Source of the DNA: Hippopus hippopus
Taxonomy: Eukaryota > Mollusca > Bivalvia > Cardiida > Cardiidae
Reading direction: 5' to 3'
Length of the DNA: 64,000 bases
Assembly (NCBI GenBank): GCA_946811185.2
Contig: OX328102.1
Location: forward strand, 18,415,194-18,479,193
Shown in pieces: positions 40,331 through 50,904 of the stretch (its first letter is position 1; each line of letters opens with the position of its first letter). The notes under the pieces were generated by a model. That model was given only the letters and a program-made list of their open reading frames with translations, did no database searches and was not told the origin of the DNA. Both the position numbers and the translations under genes were made by a program.

Positions 40331-41024
40331 GTCAGCATTTTACATGTCTCCTTCAGCTTGGGAAGAATTAAAAGCCTTAATCTACCTCAGAAATCGTATC
40401 CTCTCTTTAACATTCACGAACAATATCAAATCCAGCACACATCCTGAATTTGCTGTTAAAGTTAAATCTATTTTTTATTTTTTCACTTGATCTTCATTTA
40501 TTTTCCTACGTGTGTTTTTTTTTTTTTCTTTTTCTTTTTTCGCAATTTCAAATTTGTTTCTTTCATCAACAACAACGTTAAAAGATTGTCTGAATTGCCT
40601 CCTGCCTTCCTGCCTTCCTGCCCTCCATATCATGCAGTAAACGTTCTTGATCGTCTGCAAAATACAGGGTCAGTCCATTTCCTACATACTAAGACATGTA
40701 AGGCGTAAAATTTAAGTGGAAATACCAACGTGGACAAAAATTATTTAACTTCCTTCTTCCGTATTTCTCGCTGTAATCATGTACGAGATAATAGATGCAG
40801 ATTGCTGACCATAAAAATGCAGCGTAAATTAAAAATTTATAACTGCATACAAACTTTACACAAACTTTTAGTGCGCCAACTTTTTATTTTGCGAAAAGAA
40901 TTGTGTGTTCCATCAATGCAAAGGGGCAAAGGGTTAATTCGGCGCCTCTTTGATGTTGGTATCGCACCGTTGTGGTCTCACATATTTTTTTTACCCGGCT
41001 TGCAGCTGGAAGTTAACAAGCACT

Positions 41025-41228
41025 TGTGTTACGGGAGACCACTCCTTCATGCATGGCTTCGTCCCGATGGGGGATCGTCCGGGATTGGCCATTGAGCCGT
41101 TAATCCCATTTGTTGTCCAAAAACGGACATTTGTTGTCTAAATAATAGACTTACTGCCTAATAAATGATGACTTTAAGAGGGGGTGTGTTACGGGAGACC
41201 ACTCCTTCATGCATGGCTTCGTCCCGAT
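41025..41228. repeat. 44-bp direct repeat, 160 bp apart
   Basis: The segment starting TGTGTTACGGGAGACCACTC and ending CTTCGTCCCGAT is present at 41025-41068 and 41185-41228 without visible change. Confidence 0.92.
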
Positions 41229-41263
41229 TTAAATACAATACCTAACAACTGCATTAGGGAGAT

Positions 41264-41335
41264 ATCTCTTTAGCTCAGTGGTTATGGTATTGGCCTTTCG
41301 TCCGGGAGTTCTAGGTTCGAATCCTGCCCGGTCCC
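41264..41335 (+). mobile_element. tRNA-like sequence (SINE head or pseudogene)
   Basis: Box A TAGCTCAGTGG (41271-41281) and a perfect box B GGTTCGAATCC (41314-41324) at correct spacing. The 3' side TGCCCGGTCCC does not pair with the 5' side, so a working tRNA is unlikely. Confidence 0.6.
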
Positions 41336-41596
41336 TTTATTTCTGCCATGCATTTGTTCATTTGTTTCTTTGTCACGGACTTTGTTCGTAAGACTTGTCA
41401 TAAACATGTCATGTACAAAGTTACTCTTTTGTTTTCACGACCGTATTGAGCCCTTTTTCTTATAAAATGTGAATGGAATTTGGAATTTTACACAGGTTAA
41501 ATGGGTAAGTCGAACGTCATAACTTTTGTATTTTCCTCATTCATATGATCTTAAAAAAAAATCCCATAATCTGCTTGTCGAATTTCTATTCTAACT

Positions 41597-41605
41597 ACCC
41601 TCCAA

Positions 41606-41638
<33 letters not shown>

Positions 41639-41652
41639 GCTCGCTCGCTCTC
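41597..41652. repeat. (CT)n microsatellite
   Basis: CT repeats interrupted by TT and CGCTCGCT. Confidence 0.9.
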
Positions 41653-41727
41653 GTATGAAAGAGATGGATAATCAACAGCGAATTTACCATTGATTTCTTG
41701 CCTCATTTAAATTTCTGTGGGGCCCCA

Positions 41728-41822
41728 AGGCTGCTGAGCGCGACTCAATGACCTTTTCCGAACAGTGTATATTAAGATCAGACTGCACAGAACGTGCAAT
41801 CTGATCTTATGTACAGTATCCA
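41728..41822 (+). mobile_element. Family B hairpin
   Basis: GGCTGCTGAGCGCGACTCAA then AACAGTGTATATTAAGATCA, as in the 3010 copy. Confidence 0.7.
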
Positions 41823-42895
41823 ATACGGAGATATCTATTTTTGTATCTCCAAAAACTAGCACTATTCGAAATTTTGCAATCGGCATGTTATTTAACCTGT
41901 TGAGGATTAATGGTAAATCTGATATTAAGCCACGTCATTCGGTTCAGACAGACAGACAGCAGACTGACGAATAAATAGTAATCTCCTGGCTCGAAATAGT
42001 GCTTAAACTCGGCACCCGGCATACGATAGGGATTTTTGTGACGAAAAAAGTCGTCTCCCGACATGAGGGAAGATAAGGCTGTGAGAAAAAAAGTCAGTAT
42101 CAGAGCAAATTAATAGTACACAGAAGCCGAAATAAGTGTGGCGTCACATCCGGTTTATCGCAGATTTCACAAACTCGCACAGGTGTGCAAACCACATTTT
42201 CGCTTATAACTCTCTTTTTACGATAGACATTGAAATACGGTTTTGAATTTTAAGATTGTTTTCATTTAAGGTTTCATATATCCAAAATGAGATTTTGGCT
42301 GTAGTTGCCCTTTAAGTCAAAACTACCGAGTTCATCCAAATGATGGATTTTCTATTTATAGATATCGAAAAACGGGTAGAACTATCACAATAGTTTTATC
42401 TCGCATGTCAGCTTCGAGCACGGTTAAGAAATTTTGCGATAAAATATTAGTTTATCGTGATACTTTTATCAGGAAACTTTTTACTATCTTGATAAGATTT
42501 CCAGGAAACTTTTAATTTATCGCGATAGTTTACTAAAATTATCATGATAGCTATCTCGTATCTCGTGGCAGAAATATGCCACCATAAAAAGTGTTGATTG
42601 TATTTTGCTGTCAGTTGGTAGGAGATAGGTAGGTTGTCCTTATGGTAAGTGTCAGTCTCAATATTTAGGAGACTGGCTGCTCAGTGTTCACTCACAAAGC
42701 TACTGTAGTAGTGATAAGTTGTGATTGGTGTCTTGGCAGTTTGTAGTGCACAGCAGTTTAAACTTGTCAAAAAAAAATTGAGATAAAGATATCAGTGTTC
42801 AAATCATGTCAGGTAAGAAGATAGATAACAGTGCATTAGTATCAGAATGTTTATATTACAATTTCAGTAGTATATACAGGAATGTGGTTGACTTG

Positions 42896-43097
42896 TTACC
42901 CCATGACTAGACAACAAATTTTAGACTTGTTCAAATTTAACCATTTGCAGACGTTGAATCCAATGTGGTTAAAATGATTTACCGATCTTTCAATGGTAGA
43001 AAGCATTTTGGGAAATGGAGATTATTCCTTTTCCCAAAATGTTTTCAAAAGGCTTTTTACTTATGATCTGTATAAAATCATGTGGTAGAGGGTTTAA
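42896..43097 (-). mobile_element. Family A MITE, short hairpin
   Basis: TTACCCCATGACTAGACAAC to AATCATGTGGTAGAGGGTTTAA. The loop half of the hairpin is deleted. Confidence 0.72.
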
Positions 43098-43194
43098 TGA
43101 TTTTGCCATTATTAACCCATAACTATGTGAGTTACCTTTACGCATACAATAAACTTACTCAGTTTCAAAAGAGAAATATTTGGAGGAAAGAAAA

Positions 43195-43800
43195 CTTATA
43201 TTAATTTGTTGTATGGAAAACATTTTAGAAAAAGAAGCAAGTATTTTTTAGAAGGAGCAATTGCTTCTTACCAAGAATTGCTCCTTTTCCTCCTATGTTT
43301 TCATAAAGCAGAATATGGCAGAGTTGTTAAAGTTTTTTTTTTTTTTAAAGCAAAGGTATATGTTGCAGTTACGTTTTTTTTATTATCAATGTATTTTCAT
43401 TATACTCTTTTGTAGAGCAGAAAGCCTGCAACAAACAACTGCTTCTTTTCTGCAGCTATTTTTTTTTCCCAAGACCAGTATAAAACAAGGTTGTAAAAGA
43501 TGGTATTTCTAAAGGTTTTTTTTTTAAATATTGATTGAGACACATGTTGAGTTTATGTTCTGTTTTTCAATCAACATCATATTATATGTACATGTATTTC
43601 AATGTAACATGCTTGTTGCAAGCAATTACTTCTTTTTCTGAAACATTTTTCTTCAAAGCAGTAGATGACAGGGTTGTGAAAAGTTGTATTTAAAGGGGTT
43701 GATTTGAAATATTGATTTAGGCACATGTTGAGTTTGTGTCTTGTTTTACAACCAACATGTTTTCATTGTACTATTTTTTAAGGAAGGAAACTCTTAGTAA
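43195..43800 (+). repeat. Three diverged ~190-bp units, family A2-like
   Basis: Units near 43195, 43430 and 43618 share a GCTTCTT hairpin side, ATGTTTTCATAAAGCAG-like sequence and AGGTTGTAAAAG, then ACACATGTTGAGTTT. The first contains GGAGCAATTGCTTCTTACCA, a loop variant of the family A hairpin. Confidence 0.55.
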
Positions 43801-43814
43801 TGCTATATAAAACT

Positions 43815-44028
43815 TTAATTTTATCTCTTAACAAAATTTCAGAATTTTAGACTTGTCAGAATAGAAAGCATTTGAAGATAACAATTTCTATATTTCTCAT
43901 ATAATGAAATTTGTCTTTTAAAGGTAAAAAACATTATATTGACCAGCATTTTCTCCTTTTTCAATAATGTTTTTAAATGCCCTATTTGTCATGGTTGTGA
44001 AAAAAAGATGTGACTGATGAAAGGTTAA
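43815..44028 (-). mobile_element. Family A MITE, eroded
   Basis: CTTAACAAAATTTCAGAATT, centre half ACCAGCATTTTCTCC, end GATGAAAGGTTAAGGGTTAA. Confidence 0.65.
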
Positions 44029-44049
44029 GGGTTAATTAGGAAATAAGCT

Positions 44050-44181
44050 TTAGCAACATTTGCCATGAGATATTTTTGTCTACTCTTTCAAAAGCAAACC
44101 CAATCATTTGAGCCGCTTTTAATTGTTCATCTGCAAGTGCTTTGGAGAAGTCAAACATTGTGTTGTTTGGTGAAGAGTTAA
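44050..44181 (+). mobile_element. Family A MITE, right half
   Basis: TTGAGCCGCTTTTAATTG, TCATCTGCAAGTGCTTTGGA and TTTGGTGAAGAGTTAA. Confidence 0.68.
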
Positions 44182-44234
44182 AGAGTTAAAGGCCCAGTAA
44201 AGGCCAAAATATCAAAGCAGCTGTCATAATACAT

Positions 44235-44463
44235 TTAACTCTTTACCAAACAACAAAATTTTAGACTGGTCCAAATTGAAAGGATTTGCAGACGACAAAT
44301 TAAATGTGACTGAAATGATGTTTTTTGTTTTGGATCTGGTAGAAAACATTGTGGGAAAACAAGAAAATGCTGGTTATCAGCATTTTCTCCTTTTCCCACA
44401 GTGTTTTCAAAAGCCTTCTGTAACAGGGGTGTTAAAACTAGGGATTGTGTGGTAATGAGTTAA
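44235..44463 (-). mobile_element. Family A MITE, full 229 bp, in family E
   Basis: TTAACTCTTTACCAAACAAC to GATTGTGTGGTAATGAGTTAA. The paralogous family E copy has ACATTTAAATCAT at the same place with a single TTAA, which proves the TTAA duplication. Confidence 0.95.
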
Positions 44464-44518
44464 ATCTAAATCATACCACCTAAAAGTATGGAAAATATTG
44501 TGGAGATAACAGCCTGTT

Positions 44519-45951
44519 CAGGGGTGTGGAAATCTTGAAATTATCTACTTGTCCATGGACAAGTAAATCTAAAAAATCTACTTGTCCGTCAGAGAAGCTT
44601 ACTTGTCCAAAACAAAACAATTTTAAATGGCATACAAAGACCTAACTGAATGTACCTTAGTTTGTAGATAATGATGTTCTTTTAACCATTTAAATTTGCT
44701 TTGCTTATGTTTTTAATAATAATGATGAAAATAAATCAGGCAAACCTTTACTGGGCATTTCTTTTTCAAAAATTGGGAAGGGGCCTTAGCCTTTCATTTT
44801 GGGATATTCAAGCGTGATTTTGGCCAAATAGGGAAAAAGCAGACTGACTTTCAAGGTACATCAATAAAATAAATCAATGGCACTGTACATACATACAGTC
44901 GATAGAAAGGTGCAATAATTTAATAATTGAAAAAGATTCAACAGTTACACTATAACTGCTCAAACCATGGCAAAATATCTCAGTGTTTGCACTTACGGCA
45001 CTTTTTAACACTACTGTGGTACACTTATGGGTGCCAGAGTCAATACTTCAGCAGAACTGCTTACCAGCCATCATATGATACAAAGGAATCATTATCCGTG
45101 GAAGTTAAAATGCTAGGCTTGGTTATTGTGTCTGGAGATGTAGAGTTTGCATCATGTGCAGTGATAATAATTGTCTACTTTTCAGACAACGGAAGATCGG
45201 CGATGTCCGACAGACCCGGCACTTCAGATTGAGACTCGGTATACGGAGATTTGATTACCTGCAGATCGATTTGCAAAGAATTTGAACGTTTTACGCCGAA
45301 AGTAAAAAGGCTGCGCTGGCCTCTATCGTCTACAGCCCTTTTAACAAACTTTTTGTAATGTTTCCCTGTTCTTGACGTGTTTTACTTGGAGACAGCGTGT
45401 TTCGTTTTCTTTCAAATACGTTTACTGCAACCGAGTAAGAATGTGTTCCACAGTGTCAAATTAAGACAACTTCTTTTGTCAGCTGTAAGTTTTTGCGAAC
45501 GACAAAAAAGAATTTAATATTGAATGATAGGGAAATGACAACTGCGTCAAGTCTACGTGCGGTGTTATAATGCGCAAAAAGTGACTCGGTTCGGTTATGG
45601 TTGTCTCCATCAAACAAACCAAATGGCGCGAAGAAACCACAACATTTCGGCCGTACTGCAGCGCAGTCAAAATCATAAAAAGCCTGCGTAGCCCATAAAA
45701 TCAGAGTCAGCCACGTTTGTTTTTGATTCCAGATATCAAGGAATAGTTTATCATAATTTAATTTAAAAATGTTGTTGTTTACGAAGTGAGACGGAGAGAA
45801 CATTTCAATTTCACAAGGATAATGTTATATAATTTTCAATTTCCTCCTCATTTTCTACTTGTCCGCGGACGAGTAGATTGCAAAAAGCCACTTGTCCGAC
45901 ATCAAATTTACCCGAGTCGGACGAGTCGGACGTAGGATTTCCGCACCCCTG
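44519..45951. mobile_element. CAGGGGTG-ended transposon, 1433 bp, 5-bp TSD
   Basis: Ends CAGGGGTGTGGAAATC and GGATTTCCGCACCCCTG. CTGTT flanks both sides (44514-44518, 45952-45956), and the paralogous empty site at 46562-46575 has one CTGTT. Subterminal ACTTGTCC motifs form hairpins at 44547-44564 and 45855-45876. The interior is CpG-richer; frames at 44927-45232 (+) and 45456-45803 (-) are not recognisable transposases. The superfamily is uncertain; the tip resembles hAT but a 5-bp duplication is unusual for it. Confidence 0.88.
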
Positions 45952-46325
45952 CTGTTATCGTGTGGTCGAGCCATATGTTAGTCACTGGAAGAAAAAAAAA
46001 ATTAAAATCAGGCAAAAAGTAAGCAGAAGACACAGCTACCTGGCAGGTTTTAATCTAGTTTTGAAATTAATTTCTCTGTCAGCGACTAACACTTGGAACG
46101 ACCATGCAATGACAGATTGTCATCTTCAGAATACTAGTAATTTCCATACTTTTAAATGGTATGATATATCAATTCAAATGCATTTAAACACCCGCTTTGT
46201 TTACATTTTGGCCTTCATTGTTACTTTAAGAAATTTATCAAGTTAAGTGTTCATATCTTTCACTAATCCTTTGAATTTATGAAAAAGTTGCATAATTTTG
46301 ACTAAGTTTTGAATGAATTCCTCCT

Positions 46326-46913
46326 TTAACCCTTTACCTCACAATCTTGACTTTGAACAACCCTGACAAAGAAGGCTTTTGAAAACATTGTGGGAAATGG
46401 AGAAAATGCTGATAACCAGGATTTTCTCCTTTGACCTCAATGTTTTCTACTCTTTAAAAAAAAAAAATCATTAAAGGCCCAATAAAGGCCAAAATATCAA
46501 AGCAGGTGTCACAGTACATTTAAATCATCCAATTTTTAAAAGTATGGAAAATATTGTAGAGATAACAGTCTGTTAACGTGTGGTCAGGCCATATGTTAGT
46601 TGCTGGCAGAAAAAAGAATTTTAAAATCAGGCAAAAAGTAAACAAAAGACACAGCTACCTGGCAGGTTTTAATCTAGTTTTGAAATTAATTTCTCTGTCA
46701 GAGACTAACACTTCGACCGACCGTACAGTGACGGACTGTCATCTTCACAGTAATTTGCATACTTTTAAATGGTATGATATAAATTCAAATGCATCTGAAC
46801 ACCCACTTGGTTTACATTTGGCCTCTATTGTTACTTTAATTGGGCCATAATTTTTTTTTTGTCTGTACATGCTTTCAATTTAGACAAGTCTACAATTTTG
46901 TCCTTTGATAGTT
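46326..46913 (+). mobile_element. Family A MITE split by family E
   Basis: TTAACCCTTTACCTCACAAT to AAAAAAATCA at 46470, then continues after 46850 with TTGTCTGTACATGCTTTCAA and TTGTCCTTTGATAG. Confidence 0.82.
46471..46850 (+). mobile_element. Family E TTAA element, uninterrupted
   Basis: 380 bp. TTAAAGGCCCAATAAAGGCC on the left; the right end, on the minus strand, is TTATGGCCCAATTAAAG. Inserted in the B arm of the MITE above. Confidence 0.85.
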
Positions 46914-46935
46914 TGTTTGACAATTGATATAATAA

Positions 46936-47185
46936 TGAGCCATGCTCTCTGAAAAGGGGATTTAATGTATCTGCAAAAAGTATCAACCCAGGTCAGCTTG
47001 TGCAGTCAGTGCAATCTGAATTGAGTGGAAATATTTTGTAAATTATTTTGCATGTGCAAGGACCATTATACCTCAGGATCTAGCTGGTTGTCATACAAAA
47101 TAGATATCAATGATTATGTGATAACTTGCATGGTATAATGCATCATGGCGATGCATTAAACCCCCTTTTACTAGAGCATGACTCG
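46936..47185 (-). mobile_element. Family C MITE
   Basis: TGAGCCATGCTCTCTGAAAA and CCCCCTTTTACTAGAGCATG ends. Hairpin GGTCAGCTTGTGCAGTCAGT. The target duplication is not clear. Confidence 0.8.
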
Positions 47186-47905
47186 CAGAGAATTTACCTA
47201 GTTGGGAAAACCTGGTGGCATGAATAGGAAGTTCTCTGTCTCCTGCAAGGTTTTTAAATGTAAGCTGCTGCAAGGTAAAAGAAGTTGTTTGAAGGTGAAA
47301 ATATCATTAGAGCACAATCGGGCTCTCTATAATGCAGTATTGTCTCTTTTTAACAGCCCAGGGGGGGGCTGTTACATTTTCAGAAAGGGGGGGGCGATTA
47401 GTTGAGGTAAAATGGCATGGAATTTTCCGAGGGCGATGATAATGTTACTCTCCAGATTTTACTAACTGTGTAGTGATGGCCATTTGAGAAACCAGCTGTT
47501 TTAATGCAGAATATTGATTTTACTGCCGATCAGGATTCATTTGGACATTAAATAGCATTCCCAATAAATTTAAAACATTGCGGTCTTTGATACTCTCACT
47601 TTCTTAATTTAAAGTTTTTCTAAGTTAGTTGACAAATTTTGTGTTACTGGAAGTTTATAACATTATTGAAGTGTTGGTATATTTGGATAGTCAGGTATTA
47701 ATAAAATCTGTTTGTGAAGTAATTAGGATTATGTCGATGCTGTAAGTTTTTAATCCAGCTGATATTTTTTGAATTTATCGATGGATTGGATGTCTTGTAA
47801 GCCTATTTTTGGTTAGAAAAAAGTGTGGGAAGTGTCAATTAGAGGGAGAGTGATACCAAGAGACAGAGCCTATACCAGAACTGTGTGACAAAAAATATCT
47901 CAACC
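47186..47905. other. No gene recognised
   Basis: Contains G tracts at about 47362-47368 and 47387-47394, otherwise unique-looking AT-rich sequence. Confidence 0.4.
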
Positions 47906-48134
47906 ATAACTCTTTAACACACAATGAAAATTTAGACTAGTTAAAGTCCAAAGCATTTTCAGATGATATATTAAATGTGGTTCTAATTGTAGGATTTGCC
48001 TTTAAAAGGGTAGAAAACATTATGGGAAAAGGAGAAAATGCTGGTTACCAGTATTTTCTCCTTTTCCCATGATGTTTTCAAAAGGTGTCGTCTTCAGGGT
48101 CGTTAAAAGACGGGATCGAATTGTAAAGAGTTAA
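47906..48134 (-). mobile_element. Family A MITE, full 229 bp
   Basis: ATAACTCTTTAACACACAAT to GATCGAATTGTAAAGAGTTAA. Hairpin AAAATGCTGGTTACCAGTAT. Confidence 0.9.
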
Positions 48135-48164
48135 AAGATCTTTCACAGCTATAGTTGCCTTTGA

Positions 48165-48242
48165 GGGCATTGTAGAAACATGCACGACAACATGAAACAT
48201 GCAGTCTTATATCTCACTTACCCTGTCCGCTTTGCTGGGACA
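48165..48242 (+). mobile_element. Family B hairpin, decayed
   Basis: AACATGCAGTCTTATATCTC and CCCTGTCCGCTTTGC remain. Confidence 0.4.
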
Positions 48243-48434
48243 TTCTAGACTGGAGTAACTGTGAAAATACACTTAACTTTGGTCTGACTTTGAGACTGAA
48301 AAGTGCCCATAAGCTTCATACAGCACTGTAAGGATAAAACTATTTGACACACTTTGATAAAAAAAACATCATAACAGGGTTCATTGACCCAATTTTTTTT
48401 TCTGCAGTGTTTCAATTCTTTTAACTCTTTGACC

Positions 48435-48662
48435 TGACCCTTCACCCAACAGTCACGACTTTTAATGAACCTGCTGAAGAAAGCATTTGAAAACATGGGA
48501 ATAGGAGAAAAGTCTACTAATCAGCATTTTTCCTTTTTCACACAATATTTTCTACCCTTTTCAAGAGAGGAATCACTACTTAAGCCAAATTCAGCTTTCA
48601 TCTGCAAAATTAATGCTTTCAATTTCAACAGGTCTAAATTTTGTGGTCTTGGAAAGGGTTAA
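48435..48662 (+). mobile_element. Family A MITE, diverged
   Basis: TGACCCTTCACCCAACAGTC to TGGTCTTGGAAAGGGTTAA. Confidence 0.78.
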
Positions 48663-48681
48663 CAAAAATTTTGTTGTCTGG
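48663..48681 (+). mobile_element. Solo B tip of family A
   Basis: CAAAAATTTTGTTGTCTGG, a B-end fragment squeezed between two copies. Confidence 0.5.
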
Positions 48682-48908
48682 TTAAATCTTTACCAAATTA
48701 CAAAGTTTTAGACTTGTCAAAATTGAAGGGATTTGCAGACGACAAATAAGATGTGTTTTAATGATTGGACTTAACTTAGATTGGTAGAAAACATTTGGGA
48801 AAAGAAGAAAATGCTGATTATCAGCATTTTATCCTTTTCCCAAAATATTTTTAAAAACCTTTTTCCATCAGGGTTGTTAAAACTCGGGATTGTTTGGTAA
48901 ACGGTTAA
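48682..48908 (-). mobile_element. Family A MITE, train member
   Basis: TTAAATCTTTACCAAATTAC to GATTGTTTGGTAAACGGTTAA; the right TTAA is shared with the next copy. Confidence 0.9.
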
Positions 48909-49133
48909 CTCTTTACCACATGAGAAAAATTTAGACTAGTCCAAATTGAAAGCATTTGCAGATGTGAATTTAAATTTGGCTCAAATGATGGATTTTGTCT
49001 CTAACAGGGTAGAAAACATTGTGGGAAAAGGAGAAAATGCTGGTTACCAGCATTTTCTCCTTTTCCAACAATGTTTTCAAAAGGCTTCTTCTTCAGGGTC
49101 ATTAAAACTTGGGATTGTTTGGTAAACCATTAA
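48905..49133 (-). mobile_element. Family A MITE, full 229 bp, train member
   Basis: TTAACTCTTTACCACATGAG to GATTGTTTGGTAAACCATTAA. Near-perfect hairpin. Confidence 0.92.
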
Positions 49134-49670
49134 GGGTTAAAACCTACCCATGCTGCGCATAGTTATGAGGGCGGGCAACAGGGTAAACTGATAAAAGAAA
49201 TAACTTCATGGATACCTAGTTACAACTACTACATGATGCAAGGTTTAGATCCCACCAAAAGAAAATGTCTCGGCAGTAAAAGCATTGTGGCCAAGGCCCT
49301 GTTACACCAAACTCATTCTGAGAACATCCAACACCTTTCTTATAGCATCTTTAAACAGGTTGCAATCTGCCGTGAAAGTAGTAGCCTAAAGCTTGCTTAT
49401 GTGTATGATATGATTATACCTGTCTCGATCTGAGTCTGTCCTAAAAGTTCATACACAGAATGTTAAAACGTTGCTACTACGTTCACTCTATTTGCTCACA
49501 GTTTGAGCCCGTCCAGCTAGATTTTTTAGAATGTAGAGAAACTCATTGGTGTAAGAGGGGTATTAAGGAGGAGTTTCTAATAGGGAGCAATGTCTCAGTT
49601 TGAAACAATGACCTGGAATGTTTCATTTTCATGACTGGTTTTGGTCCAAATATTTGATTTATTTGATTTA
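49134..49670. other. No supported gene
   Basis: A 66-codon frame at 49233-49433 (MMQGLDPTKRKCLGSKSIVA...) lies in non-repetitive DNA, but without splice or homology support I do not call it. Confidence 0.35.
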
Positions 49671-49675
49671 TAGCA

Positions 49676-49742
49676 GACAGTGTAGATTCATGATAAGTCT
49701 GCAGGTACTCTGCAGCCTGACTTTGTTCTACATTGTGTACTT
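49676..49742 (+). mobile_element. Family B hairpin
   Basis: CAGACAGTGTAGATTCATGA faces TTGTTCTACATTGTGTAC, with loop CTGCAGGTACTCTGCAG. Confidence 0.6.
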
Positions 49743-49982
49743 TTCTCTTTGCCAAATTAACAAAAAAAATTAGACTTGTCCAATTTGAGAGCATTTACAG
49801 ACAATAAATTAAATAGGGCTCAAGTAGCAGGATTTGTCTTTAAAAGGTAAGAAAACATTGTTGGAAAAGGAAAAAATGATGTTTACAACATTTTTTCCTT
49901 GTGTTCTCCTTGTCCCTCAGTGTTTTCAAAAGCTGTTTCTTGTAGGGTTGTCCAAACTGGGAATTGTGTAGTAAAGGGTTAA
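49742..49982 (-). mobile_element. Family A MITE
   Basis: TCTCTTTGCCAAATTAACAA to GAATTGTGTAGTAAAGGGTTAA. Right hairpin side enlarged by TTCCTTGTG. Confidence 0.8.
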
Positions 49983-50439
49983 GAAACTGAATTTGTGCAA
50001 AGTCAGCTCTTAACTTAAATCTTATCCTGCTAAATAAGTTAAATGAAATCTTCTGATAGTAAAAACAAAAATGTTGCTATTTCAAAGTTATTTATTTTGG
50101 GAAAACTATCTCCTGAGCTACCCTGCCAGGCTAAGAGCAATCAAAGACATAGGATCTGAAATGAGTAGGCTTTTGAGATAGAATTTTATTAAACAAGTCT
50201 AGGGAAATGTTATTAAGCGAGCCTTTGGCAAGCTTAATCTCAAATGTCCAAAGAATGTCAGATTCTTTTTATCACAAAGATATTTCACGAAATATAGATC
50301 AGATAATGCAAAACCATCTATACAGATCTATGCACCCATGGTAATATCCATAAAACCCATTCACTTCTATGAAATATGTGCAAAATGATGTCAAAAATGA
50401 CATCACACATATATGATATCAAACGTGTATAAGAGAAGA
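49983..50439. other. No gene recognised
   Basis: AT-rich, nothing supported. Confidence 0.4.
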
Positions 50440-50880
50440 AAATTAATAATAATAATAATAATAATGTACATTTATATAGCGCTATATCCCGGACAAACCA
50501 GGTTCACAGCGCTGTACAATCTCATACAAAAACTCACACACAAACTTACATAAAATTCGCACGATCTACATCGTAAGGTTCACTTATCATGTTGTGGGGA
50601 CAATTTAGCCGTAATGAATAAGAAATAGGTGTGACTTTAGTGCCTTTTTAAAGGCTGCAGATGATTGTATATGCAAAACTTCGCTCACCGTACATCTTTG
50701 TGCAGACTCTTCGGACATTTAATGTACGGGAATCTGACGAGGACCTCAGGTTTCTAGAAGGCATATATTGATTAAGAAGACTACTGAGGTATACTGGGGA
50801 TAGCCTCGAAAAATAATTGTGATAAAGAACACAGAGTATATTACACTGAAAACAAGGGAGGTTATGTGATAAAATGTTTT
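50440..50880 (+). repeat. (AAT)n with GCGCTATATCC repeat
   Basis: An AAT microsatellite followed by TTTATATAGCGCTATATCCC and CACAGCGCTGTACA, a microsatellite-linked repeat common in marine invertebrates. The remainder to about 50880 may be its degraded body. Confidence 0.55.
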
Positions 50881-50904
50881 TAGATATTAGTCACGCAATA
50901 GTAT

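Larger units (their letters stand above)
39618..42315 (+). mobile_element. TTAA element nested in family P
   Basis: Bounded by TTAA on both sides. The left end TTAAAGGGTAACTCCAGACC and the right end, read inward on the minus strand, TTAAAGGGCAACTACAGCCA are imperfect TIRs. Alignment of the split P copy with the unbroken one at 1661-2410 proves the borders. About 2.7 kb; it holds family B scraps, a tRNA-like head, a CT microsatellite and short frames but no recognisable transposase. Confidence 0.85.
39246..42586 (+). mobile_element. Family P element split by a 2.7-kb insertion
   Basis: Left TATGGTGGTATATTTCTGCC and right GGCAGAAATATGCCACCATA. Sequence matches 1661-2410 up to ACTTACTGCAATCTT (39615), then again from GTCAAAACTACCGAG (42316). 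The intervening element is nested. Confidence 0.88.
44186..46233 (+). mobile_element. Family E TTAA element carrying two insertions
   Basis: Starts TTAAAGGCCCAGTAAAGGCC. Its own sequence is 44186-44238, 44464-44518 and 45957-about 46233, about 385 bp when the insertions are removed, and aligns with the uninterrupted copy at 46471-46850. The right tip is eroded. Confidence 0.85.

Noticed and set aside
40730..41095. 121-codon frame in the nested TTAA element
   Set aside because: No domain recognised; it overlaps the first copy of the 44-bp repeat and has no supporting signals.
41264..41335. A functional tRNA gene
   Set aside because: Internal promoter boxes are good but the acceptor halves do not pair and no clear anticodon stem forms.
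44927..45803. Frames of 101 and 115 codons as a transposase of the CAGGGGTG element
   Set aside because: Short, on opposite strands, and without any recognisable catalytic motif.
45878..46246. 122-codon frame
   Set aside because: It crosses the right end of one transposon into family E, and a near-copy of its second half occurs in the other family E copy, so it is repeat sequence.
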